Assembly (NCBI GenBank): GCA_902798745.1 | Contig: CADBXM010000001.1 | Coordinates: 164,471-228,470 of the forward strand | Length of the DNA stretch: 64,000 nucleotides | Direction of reading: 5' to 3' | Source: an uncultured Eubacteriales bacterium | GTDB lineage: Bacteria; Bacillota; Clostridia; Peptostreptococcales; Anaerovoracaceae | Shown: one piece after another, positions 1 through 6,778 of the stretch | Numbering within the stretch: the first letter of the stretch is position 1 | Layout: every line of letters begins with the position of its first letter | Made by a program: the position numbers and the translations under genes | The notes under the pieces: generated by a model | What the model was told of the DNA's origin: nothing | The model's input: the letters and a program-made list of their open reading frames with translations, nothing else | The model's database searches: none

Positions 1-709
1 CGCCCGGCTTATCGAGGTCATACCACTCCGGAAGCGGATCTTGATCGTGCCTCGGCGCAAAGTAGCGCGTAAGAACTTTCTTATATAAAAGCTCTCCCAG
101 CTTGGTCAGATCTTCAGCGCTTGCGCAATCAGTACTTCTCCGAACAAGTTCCTCATATAGATCCAAGACTGTGTCAAAGTCCTTGAACCTCCGCATGATC
201 TCGTCGGTGCCCGGGCCGGCGAGGGAAGGGAATCTCTTGAGAAGCCACCATATGCTGACCCATCCGCGCGAAGAAGATCTCCAGTTGAAAGGGTCATTAC
301 GGAGTATCTCGTTTGCAGCGAGCTCAGCCATGTTTGGAGCTCCCGGACGCTCGCCCTGTATGCGGCAGTTCACCGCGTACTCGAGGCAGCTGTGTACCGC
401 GGGTAGGAACACTCTCATGTCAAACGCCGCATAGCGATATCTGCGGAGCCAGGTACCCAATTCATCCAGACCGAACAGCTTGTCAGCGCCGCCGAGCATC
501 AGTCCCTCGTACACGGAGACCATATCGCCCGCGTCCAGAAAAGGTTTACACATGTAGGTCACATACTCCGGATAGTCGGTCCTGCTGTAGTCGCCGGACA
601 CAGTCATGAACATACTGTCCGCTCTACGTGCATCAAAGGCGCCGGCATCGCCCGCGCCCACGCTTTTATTCATATTTTTGCTTGTGTATCTGCTTCCGAA
701 ATCGCCCAT
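1..709 (-). CDS. Unknown protein, probable partner of the MoxR ATPase (3' end off the window)
   Basis: Read on the minus strand from an ATG at 709, the frame stays open through the left edge, so about 236 N-terminal residues are visible and the C-terminus is missing. The visible part is soluble, with no signal peptide or membrane segment, and begins MGDFGSRYTSKN. It lies 17 bp after the MoxR-like ATPase in the same direction, so the two are probably co-transcribed. MoxR ATPases are usually followed by a von Willebrand A (MIDAS) protein, and a VWA domain could lie in the missing C-terminus. No MIDAS motif is seen in the visible part, so that identity is inferred from context only. The ribosome site is weak. 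Confidence 0.6.
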   Translation of the reverse strand, partial: MGDFGSRYTSKNMNKSVGAGDAGAFDARRADSMFMTVSGDYSRTDYPEYVTYMCKPFLDAGDMVSVYEGLMLGGADKLFGLDELGTWLRRYRYAAFDMRVFLPAVHSCLEYAVNCRIQGERPGAPNMAELAANEILRNDPFNWRSSSRGWVSIWWLLKRFPSLAGPGTDEIMRRFKDFDTVLDLYEELVRRSTDCASAEDLTKLGELLYKKVLTRYFAPRHDQDPLPEWYDLDKPG

Positions 710-726
710 GCTGTCTTTGCGATACT

Positions 727-1581
727 TTACGCAAACCTGCTCATTACTATATCGTCCACCAAAGTATGCTCGTAGTCATCGAAGCATTTGTTGGTGATGC
801 ACATGGTGACAGCGTCACGCGCCGCCATGCCGTTTTCTATAAGTTTGAGTGCTGTGATCAGTCCTCTAAGGTCAACAGCGTTTGGAGAGATCTCGCCGTT
901 GATCGCTTTCTCGTTAAGATCCATGAACAGTCCTACGCAGCTTTTCACTTCTGCTTCAGAAGCTCCCTCTGCCTCCCTCTTAAGAAGCATAGCAAGTCTC
1001 TCCTCGGAAAGGGCAGGCATCCTTATAACTGAGAAGCGTGAAACAAGCGCCTCGTTCAGCTCCCTTGTCCCTGCGTAGCCGTAGTTCATAGTCGCGATGA
1101 AACGCGTAGCAGGATGAACAGGTATAAGTTCATAGCCCGGCACATCGATCAGTCTGCGGTAGTCGAGCACCGAGTGGAGCACAGCGACAGCGTCGTTTTT
1201 TGCCATGTTGATCTCATCGAGTATGCAGAATCCACCATTGACGGCGGCCTCGGAAACGACGCCCGGGCGAAGCTTTACTTCGCCGCCCTTGAATGTATCT
1301 GTTCCTATAAGCGCGCTGCTATCTGTGTTCGCGTTGAAGGAAACAGTATAAACAGGGCGCCTGAACATCCACGCAAGGTTCTCGGCAAGCACATTCTTGC
1401 CGGTGGCCTTAGCGCCTGAGAGTAATAAGTTCTCACCGAGCAGCAGCGCCGAAGCGGCCTGCTCCATAACTTCTTCCCCAATGAATTCAACATAAGGCTT
1501 TATTATGCGAGAGGCAGCAGCACCTTCACACATATATTCATTCCTGAATTCGTCGATCAGTTTTTTCGTTTCTTTTCTCAT
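727..1581 (-). CDS. MoxR-like AAA+ ATPase
   Basis: AAA+ ATPase of the MoxR/RavA type, expected to remodel or mature a partner protein, typically a VWA-domain protein encoded next door. The P-loop reads GAKATGKN, so the usual Ser/Thr after the Walker lysine is Asn. Walker B is intact (CILDEIN). A sensor-type region with MNYGYAGTRELNEALVSRF follows, as in MoxR proteins. The frame extends further upstream, but I start at the ATG at 1581 (MRKETKK) because the upstream residues overlap the transporter gene. The start is 2 bp past the transporter stop, with GAGGA about 14 bases upstream. Length is 284 aa, normal for the family. The substrate is unknown. Confidence 0.82.
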   Translation of the reverse strand: MRKETKKLIDEFRNEYMCEGAAASRIIKPYVEFIGEEVMEQAASALLLGENLLLSGAKATGKNVLAENLAWMFRRPVYTVSFNANTDSSALIGTDTFKGGEVKLRPGVVSEAAVNGGFCILDEINMAKNDAVAVLHSVLDYRRLIDVPGYELIPVHPATRFIATMNYGYAGTRELNEALVSRFSVIRMPALSEERLAMLLKREAEGASEAEVKSCVGLFMDLNEKAINGEISPNAVDLRGLITALKLIENGMAARDAVTMCITNKCFDDYEHTLVDDIVMSRFA

Positions 1582-1583
1582 AA

Positions 1584-2477
1584 TTATTCCACGTCCTCGG
1601 CTTTCCGATATGCGAATGTATCGTATATAGTGAGGACCGACCCCATCAACAGAAGCGCGATGCCCACTATGGAATTCCAATAAATAGTCTCGTGCAGAAC
1701 GGCGATCGCGATGAACGGTGCAATAGCCGGTTTGACAAAGAAGGAGATCGAACCGGTAGAAGCGTCCGAGTAGAGGACACCAAGGAAATATACTAAATAT
1801 CCGAGCCCGGTCACGATAACGCCCACATAGAGTACCATTGGAAGGTTTTCAGCAACGCCCGCAACGATAGGCCTCCCCGTTATAAGCAGCGCGATGAGCA
1901 GGACAGCAGAACCGAAGTAGAATCCAATGCTGGTCTGCGTGAATGTGCCGATGCGCTCGATAGTGCGCCTTCCCATCACGGTATATGCGCCGAAAGTGAT
2001 CGCCGCAATGATGAGCGCGACAAAACCAAGCACACTGTTTCCTTCCTGCATATCCCACGGCCTTATCATAAAGAAGATCGATATGATTCCGAGAGCAAAT
2101 GAGATCCATTTGCGCTTGCTCATTTTCTCTGACGTGAAGATATGAGCGATCAGCATGGCGAACAGAGAGTTGGTGCACACAACAGGGGCTGCCGTGGAAG
2201 CATTCGAGTTCATGACTCCGATCTGGAAGAAGAGCATGCTGATCGAAACGCCCATGATGCCGGTCACAGCCATCCAGCCGAGATCTTTCAGGTTGACCCT
2301 GTATCCGCTCTTCTTACATTCGAGGAACGCGGGAGGAGTCAGAACGATCGCTCCGATAAAGAAGCGCAGGAAGGTGAGCTGTATATTATCGAGACCACGG
2401 CCTCCGAGTTTGAGAGCCACCTCCATGGTGGAAAAAATCAGAGCTGAAAAAACTATGCAAGCAACAACTTTCTTCAA
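1584..2477 (-). CDS. EamA-family drug/metabolite transporter
   Basis: Integral membrane protein of 297 aa with about ten hydrophobic segments arranged as two repeats, the layout of the EamA (DMT/RhaT) superfamily. The family exports or imports metabolites such as amino acids, nucleosides or drugs, but the substrate cannot be told from sequence. Features seen are a long hydrophobic N-terminus (MKKVVACIVFSALIFSTMEV), the repeat junction near SKRKW and the late segment YLVYFLGVLYSDASTGS. The start codon is TTG, with GAAGG roughly 13 bases upstream and no in-frame ATG nearby. It is the first gene of a minus-strand run that continues into the MoxR-like gene 2 bp later. Confidence 0.85.
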   Translation of the reverse strand: MKKVVACIVFSALIFSTMEVALKLGGRGLDNIQLTFLRFFIGAIVLTPPAFLECKKSGYRVNLKDLGWMAVTGIMGVSISMLFFQIGVMNSNASTAAPVVCTNSLFAMLIAHIFTSEKMSKRKWISFALGIISIFFMIRPWDMQEGNSVLGFVALIIAAITFGAYTVMGRRTIERIGTFTQTSIGFYFGSAVLLIALLITGRPIVAGVAENLPMVLYVGVIVTGLGYLVYFLGVLYSDASTGSISFFVKPAIAPFIAIAVLHETIYWNSIVGIALLLMGSVLTIYDTFAYRKAEDVE

Positions 2478-2618
2478 TATAATGTAGGACCTTCTTTTCT
2501 ATTCTATGCATGGCTCTCGGTCAGGAAATAAAATAGCCCAACCGAAATCCATACAATTATATCGCTGTCAGCGTTGGAAATAAAGAGCAGCTTACAGGAG
2601 CTTTCTTTTTCAGATCCT

Positions 2619-2639
2619 TTGGTGTCACTCTGACACCAA
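2619..2639. promoter_or_regulatory. Operator copy 1, GTGTC-N5-GACAC, upstream of sipA-srtB
   Basis: A perfect inverted repeat with 9-bp arms around a CTC spacer; its core GTGTC-ACTCT-GACAC lies at 2622-2636. The core ends 6 bp before the -35 hexamer at 2643, and its centre (2629) is exactly 37 bp before the first base of the -10 at 2666. The same core and spacing recur at 6687-6701 and 10695-10709. I infer an activator site because of the position just upstream of a weak -35. Confidence 0.8.
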
Positions 2640-2642
2640 CCG

Positions 2643-2671
2643 TTCACGCTTAATAGGCTCGATGCTATAAT
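2643..2671 (+). promoter_or_regulatory. Promoter of sipA-srtB
   Basis: A weak -35 TTCACG at 2643-2648, a 17-bp spacer and a perfect extended -10, TGC-TATAAT, ending at 2671. Transcription should start near 2678, giving a leader of about 90 bases. Operator copy 1 abuts it upstream. A poor -35 with an adjacent dyad fits activated transcription. Confidence 0.7.
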
Positions 2672-2768
2672 ATTATTACCGATTTTAGTTGCGTTGCCTC
2701 ATCAGCAGATCAATGACGAATAAAAAGACGCTTCTAATGCTAATATCGCATAAAAGAGGAGGGCTTTA

Positions 2769-3344
2769 ATGTCTGACATCAACAACAGCGCTGTCAACAC
2801 GGCGGTTGAAGATACCAACAAGAAGGGCAAAGACAGCGCAAAAAAGCGTAGCAAGAAAAGTATGAACGACTTCCAGTATTTATGTATGCAGATACTGATA
2901 CTGGTGATGATATTATATGTGCTTTTCGGACATATAGTGGGGATAATGACGATGCCAAACGCCGACATGTATCCGAGGATAGATTCCGGCGATTTCCTGC
3001 TTGTGTACAGACTGGACAAAGACCCTAAAGCGCAGGACATAATGGTGTTCGAAAAGAATGGTACCAGATATGTCGGACGCGCGATTGCCGTTGGAGGTGA
3101 CACTGTCGAGGTGACCGATGGTGCCGTGAAGATCAATGGCTACACTATGGTAGAGACCAATATCTTTTTTGAGACTTACCCTCTTGAAGGGTTTACGGAA
3201 TATCCACTGACGCTTGCTGAGGACGAATGCTTCATCCTCGCCGATCAGCGAAAGGGAACCGAGGACAGCAGATTCTTCGGGCCGGTAAAATACAGAGAAA
3301 TCAAAGGGACAGTCATTTCAGTAATAAGACGTAACAATTTATAG
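2769..3344 (+). CDS. sipA: SipA-like pilus assembly factor (inactive signal peptidase I homologue)
   Basis: Protein of 191 aa with the signal peptidase I fold pattern: a charged N-terminus, one membrane helix (about residues 37-60) and then the family boxes. In active enzymes box B reads SMxPT; here it is N64-A65-D66-M67-Y68-P69, with the catalytic Ser replaced by Asp66. The catalytic Lys of YVKR is Gly103 (Y-V-G-R-A-I-A-V-G-G-D). The same Ser-to-Asp and Lys-to-Gly pair is known for streptococcal SipA, a pilus-assembly protein rather than a peptidase. The gene lies 5 bp before a class B sortase and in the same locus as pilin genes, which fits a chaperone or scaffold role at the membrane. The ribosome site is AGAGGAGGG, ending 6 bases before the ATG. 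Confidence 0.87.
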   Translation: MSDINNSAVNTAVEDTNKKGKDSAKKRSKKSMNDFQYLCMQILILVMILYVLFGHIVGIMTMPNADMYPRIDSGDFLLVYRLDKDPKAQDIMVFEKNGTRYVGRAIAVGGDTVEVTDGAVKINGYTMVETNIFFETYPLEGFTEYPLTLAEDECFILADQRKGTEDSRFFGPVKYREIKGTVISVIRRNNL

Positions 3345-3349
3345 TAAGA

Positions 3350-4642
3350 ATGGGCAAAATCAGTTTAGCAACAATAGCGGGAATAGGGACAAAAGTCGTT
3401 TCGGCGGTCTCGATCGTGCTTGCCTCGACCATGATCGCTTACAGCGGCTTTGCGCTTTACGACACGGTCTACACCGACCGCACTGCTTTTACGTCCTCTG
3501 ATTTGAGCCAGTACCGCCCAACTGCAACTGAAGAAGAGCCGACCTTTGAGGAGATGATGACGATCAATTCGGATACTTGCGCCTGGGTGACCATGCTCGG
3601 CACACACATCGATTACCCGATAGTGCAGGGCAAGGACGATGTTGAGTACGCCAACAAGGATATTTATGGCAAAAGCAGCCTTACCGGATCGATCTATCTT
3701 ACAACGGTCAATAGTAACGAATTCACTGATTCGTTCAACCTCATATACGGTCACCACATGGATAACGGCGGCATGTTCGGCGATATAGAAAAGTATGAAA
3801 ACGACAGATACTTCTATGGCCATCAGGACGGCATACTGGTAACGACAAGAGGCATCTACGACATACATATCTTCGGAAGGCTCTCAGCTGATGCTTATGA
3901 CAGCAAAGTTTATCAGGCCGGCGATAGACCATCGTCGGATTTCCCTAATTACCTTTACTATCTTAAGTCGCTCGCAGTGCAGTGGGACCCTAAGACCGAC
4001 ATAGACGGGATCACAGCCAATATCCAGAAATATATAACCGCGCGTGACCGCAATATTGCTGAAAACGGAAAGTTTGTCTTTAACAAGATGCCTGATGAAG
4101 TGGTGAAGAACGGTATGCAACTGATCGCGTTCAGTACATGCGCCGATGCCACCACGAACGGCCGGCAGCTTCTCGTGGGGACTATGAAGTTCCGCACCGA
4201 GCCGCTACCTGAAGAATACCTGATAGGCGATCGTCCAATACCTCTTGCGGCGTGGGGCCACGGAGAGGCTGAGCATTGGTCTCTCCTTAATGCGATATGC
4301 GTCATCATGTCCCTTGCTGTTACCTTCCCGGGGAAGGCGATCAGAAAAAAATACCGCTATGTCACAGCGGATCTTAAAGCTAGACGTGCAGGCAAAGGCA
4401 AACTGGATATCAAAGACTTCAGCGATATAAAGCTGGTCAGTTTCCTCGGACAGGCACTGCTGTCGGTGTTCGCGCTCTTCTGGTTTATATGGACGCAAAA
4501 CCCGGCGAAGCCAATGGTGATAGTAGACAGATGGACTCTTGGGATGATCGCCGTGTATGTGGCTGTGTGGGTGATAGACGTCTACGTGATAAAGAACTAC
4601 AAAAAGAAAAAGCCTGATCAAATAATTGAACAGGCGTTATAA
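3350..4642 (+). CDS. srtB: Class B sortase with C-terminal three-helix membrane domain
   Basis: Transpeptidase expected to polymerise pilins or anchor the surface proteins encoded downstream. An N-terminal helix (about 10-38) is followed by a typical sortase B core with GTHIDYPIVQ, catalytic His135 in YGHHM, Cys264 in FSTC and Arg272 in NGRQ. After residue 308 there is an extra domain of about 120 aa with three hydrophobic segments and the motif FIWTQNPAKPMVIVDRWT. This tail is absent from canonical SrtB and resembles the C-terminus of the protein at 10768-11787. The gene follows sipA by 5 bp with only a weak ribosome site, suggesting translational coupling. It converges with the kinase gene. 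Confidence 0.9.
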   Translation: MGKISLATIAGIGTKVVSAVSIVLASTMIAYSGFALYDTVYTDRTAFTSSDLSQYRPTATEEEPTFEEMMTINSDTCAWVTMLGTHIDYPIVQGKDDVEYANKDIYGKSSLTGSIYLTTVNSNEFTDSFNLIYGHHMDNGGMFGDIEKYENDRYFYGHQDGILVTTRGIYDIHIFGRLSADAYDSKVYQAGDRPSSDFPNYLYYLKSLAVQWDPKTDIDGITANIQKYITARDRNIAENGKFVFNKMPDEVVKNGMQLIAFSTCADATTNGRQLLVGTMKFRTEPLPEEYLIGDRPIPLAAWGHGEAEHWSLLNAICVIMSLAVTFPGKAIRKKYRYVTADLKARRAGKGKLDIKDFSDIKLVSFLGQALLSVFALFWFIWTQNPAKPMVIVDRWTLGMIAVYVAVWVIDVYVIKNYKKKKPDQIIEQAL

Positions 4643-4658
4643 ATCATAATCAGAAGCA

Positions 4659-5933
4659 TCATTCTTCATCGGGGATATGAATGGTAACGACTGCGCCGCC
4701 ACCCTCGCGATCAGCGAGCTCAAGCTCGGCTCCGACAGCTTCCAGGCGTTCGCGAATATTCGAAAGCGCGATGCGGTTGCCATCTGTTTTCTCAGTGATG
4801 ACAGTAGCTCCAAATCCCGGACCGGTATCGGCAACGATAACATCGTAACCTGTATCGGTTTTTTCTGTGCGGATAGTTACCGTGATCGGATCGAGCTCCG
4901 GGTCGATACCGTGCTTCACGCAGTTCTCTACGAGCGGCTGCAGCGTCAATGGTGGAAGCTCAAAGTCTTTGTATGGAGTGTCATACTCAACAAATAGACT
5001 GTCCTCAAATCGCACCTGCTCTACAGCGAGATATGCCTTCGCGTGCTCCAGTTCCTCCTCGAACGGAATAGGATCTTCGCTCGCTATAGCGGTAAAGTTC
5101 TTTCTCAGATATTTTGAGAAGTCCAGTATTACTTTCTGAGCGCGTTTTGGATCCTCCTCGCAGAGGTAGTAAATGCTCATCATTGTGTTGTATACGAAAT
5201 GCGGACGCATCTGCAGTACTGTAAGGCTGGCCTGCTGATCGGCGATCTTGCGCTGCTGCCTCGCGGCCTGCTCTGTCTGATCGAGAAGAAGTATGATCAT
5301 GAGAAGACCGGTGGCGATAGTGACACCAAGTACAATAAAGTTTATGCCGTTATTTAACATCTGAAGCCCGACCGAGATGAGCGGGATCGCTATGTATGCG
5401 AGGAACGCGTTGAACTGTCTTCGTGTAAGCTTGTCGCGCCTGCGGAAGAGCGCAATGAACATCACCAGCATCATCAGCACAGGCGGTATCATAAGGACAG
5501 GGTAAAGCGGTCCGCGATGAAATACGTTATCCGTACTTACGTAGTAGATGGATTTGCTCATCTGAGCGTAGCCGAGCAACACAAAGAAACCGATCCATAT
5601 GATATCCACTATATACATGACAGGACTTCTTGGAGTCTCGCCACACCTTATCATCATGTACAGAGCCAGCAACGGCAGAAGTAAAGACGAGGAGAGTATC
5701 TCAAAGAACTCTGCGGTCCATGTGATGAGCCAGTTGCCAATGAACTGCTGAGAAGCCATCGACAGCATATTGGACCCCAGGAAGCAAGCGAGTACGATAA
5801 AAATGAGTATCAGAAACCTGCGGGTAGCTTTATCTGAGTATCTGCTCGCTATGGTCATCACAAGCCCGAACAGAACGATCATCAGGCCGGCGACCGGTAT
5901 TGAGAAATTTGCTACTGTCATCCAATCAAGCAT
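4659..5933 (-). CDS. LytS/YehU-type sensor histidine kinase with polytopic membrane sensor
   Basis: Histidine kinase of 424 aa. Residues 8-215 hold six to seven hydrophobic segments with no large outside domain. A short linker follows, then the His_kinase family core with the H-box LQMRPHFVYNTM (His245) and an ATPase domain with PLVENCVKHG (N box) and ADTGPGFG (G1 box). This is the LytS/AgrC-like class that normally pairs with a LytTR regulator. Here the partner is the HTH-receiver fusion whose stop codon is 4 bp before this start. I start at the ATG at 5933 (MLDWMTV); longer forms would overlap the regulator. The signal is unknown; a small peptide or membrane state is plausible. Confidence 0.87.
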   Translation of the reverse strand: MLDWMTVANFSIPVAGLMIVLFGLVMTIASRYSDKATRRFLILIFIVLACFLGSNMLSMASQQFIGNWLITWTAEFFEILSSSLLLPLLALYMMIRCGETPRSPVMYIVDIIWIGFFVLLGYAQMSKSIYYVSTDNVFHRGPLYPVLMIPPVLMMLVMFIALFRRRDKLTRRQFNAFLAYIAIPLISVGLQMLNNGINFIVLGVTIATGLLMIILLLDQTEQAARQQRKIADQQASLTVLQMRPHFVYNTMMSIYYLCEEDPKRAQKVILDFSKYLRKNFTAIASEDPIPFEEELEHAKAYLAVEQVRFEDSLFVEYDTPYKDFELPPLTLQPLVENCVKHGIDPELDPITVTIRTEKTDTGYDVIVADTGPGFGATVITEKTDGNRIALSNIRERLEAVGAELELADREGGGAVVTIHIPDEE

Positions 5934-5937
5934 TTGT

Positions 5938-6528
5938 TTATTTGAACACCAATTCCGGAACAGGGTAGCGCAGCTTCGACAGTTGTTTCTGAACACCTTC
6001 GATAGTAAGAGGCTTCATCAGGAAGCCGGACGCGCCTGTTTCCCATGCATCCAGTGAGTATGTGGTATATGCCGTTAGGAATATCACGTTGATGCGCGGA
6101 TTGATCGCCAGCAACTCACGGCAAAGGTCAAGCCCGCTCACGCGGCCCATCTCGATGTCGAGGAAAGCCAGCGGAACTTTATGCGTCTTAGCAAACTCTA
6201 TCGCTTCGGACGGCTTTGTAAAGCAGACGACTTCAGCCTGAGGTATAGCCTGTTCAAGTATAGGCCTGCCGCCTCTCAAAATGATGCGTTCGTTATCTAC
6301 CATCATCACAAAAGGCTTTTCCCCGAAGCTATCGTCAGAGCCCATAAGGATATTGACATCAACGCCGAGTGAGTCTGCGACCTTGCGTATCGTGACTGCG
6401 TCAGGCACGCGTCTTCCCGTCTCCCAACTGGCGATAGTAGAGCGATCCACAAACAAAAGGTCGGCAAGACGCTGCTGCGAAAGCCCTCTATCTGTTCTAA
6501 TCTTGTGCAGCATTTCTGCAAAAGTCAT
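5938..6528 (-). CDS. XRE-type HTH / receiver-domain fusion transcriptional regulator
   Basis: Protein of 196 aa. Residues 3-62 form a Cro/XRE helix-turn-helix (MLHKIRTDRGLSQQRLADLL, then STIASWETGRRVPD). Residues 72-190 form a response-regulator receiver domain with acidic Asp78, phospho-acceptor Asp124 (AFLDIEM), Thr152 and Lys172. There is no C-terminal LytTR or winged-helix output, so DNA binding must come from the N-terminal HTH, the reverse of normal response-regulator order. Its kinase is the next gene. AAAGGA lies 7 bases before the ATG. It is the obvious candidate to bind the GTGTC-N5-GACAC dyads at 2622, 6687, 10673 and 10695, which is inference from location. Confidence 0.88.
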   Translation of the reverse strand: MTFAEMLHKIRTDRGLSQQRLADLLFVDRSTIASWETGRRVPDAVTIRKVADSLGVDVNILMGSDDSFGEKPFVMMVDNERIILRGGRPILEQAIPQAEVVCFTKPSEAIEFAKTHKVPLAFLDIEMGRVSGLDLCRELLAINPRINVIFLTAYTTYSLDAWETGASGFLMKPLTIEGVQKQLSKLRYPVPELVFK

Positions 6529-6607
6529 GACGCGGTCCTTTCCTTTGTTCTTACAGACACCAACGATTCTGATAAATATGTATCAATTTTGAGCTTTTTT
6601 TCAATTA

Positions 6608-6636
6608 ATTGTAGCTCTTTTGTGTTACCATAACAA
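6608..6636 (-). promoter_or_regulatory. Promoter of the regulator-kinase operon
   Basis: On the minus strand, -35 TTGTTA (6636-6631), a 17-bp spacer and -10 TACAAT (6613-6608). The leader to the ATG at 6528 is about 70 bases. It diverges from the adhesin promoter. Confidence 0.55.
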
Positions 6637-6644
6637 GGGAATAG

Positions 6645-6662
6645 ATTGTGAACCCTCACAAT
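6645..6662. promoter_or_regulatory. Inverted repeat ATTGTGA-N4-TCACAAT between divergent promoters
   Basis: A perfect dyad with 7-bp arms and spacer ACCC. It lies 9 bp upstream of the -35 of the regulator-kinase promoter and 25 bp from operator copy 2. It differs from the GTGTC-type operator and could bind another regulator or serve autoregulation. Confidence 0.55.
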
Positions 6663-6685
6663 AGTTAACAATTTTATAGATATGC

Positions 6686-6702
6686 TGTGTCATAGCGACA
6701 CA
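6686..6702. promoter_or_regulatory. Operator copy 2, GTGTC-N5-GACAC, upstream of the adhesin gene
   Basis: TGTGTC-ATAGC-GACACA, core 6687-6701. Its centre (6694) is 37 bp before the -10 at 6731 and the core ends 6 bp before the -35 at 6708, identical to copy 1. Confidence 0.8.
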
Positions 6703-6707
6703 TAGTA

Positions 6708-6736
6708 TTGTTTGAGTTATTTCACAAGCCTATAAT
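6708..6736 (+). promoter_or_regulatory. Promoter of the beta-helix adhesin gene
   Basis: A very weak -35 TTGTTT (6708-6713), a 17-bp spacer and a perfect -10 TATAAT (6731-6736). The start is expected near 6743 with a leader of about 36 bases holding the site AGAGGGG. Confidence 0.65.
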
Positions 6737-6778
6737 TCAATCGTAGGATGGAATAAGAGGGGAAAGACCCACAAAACA

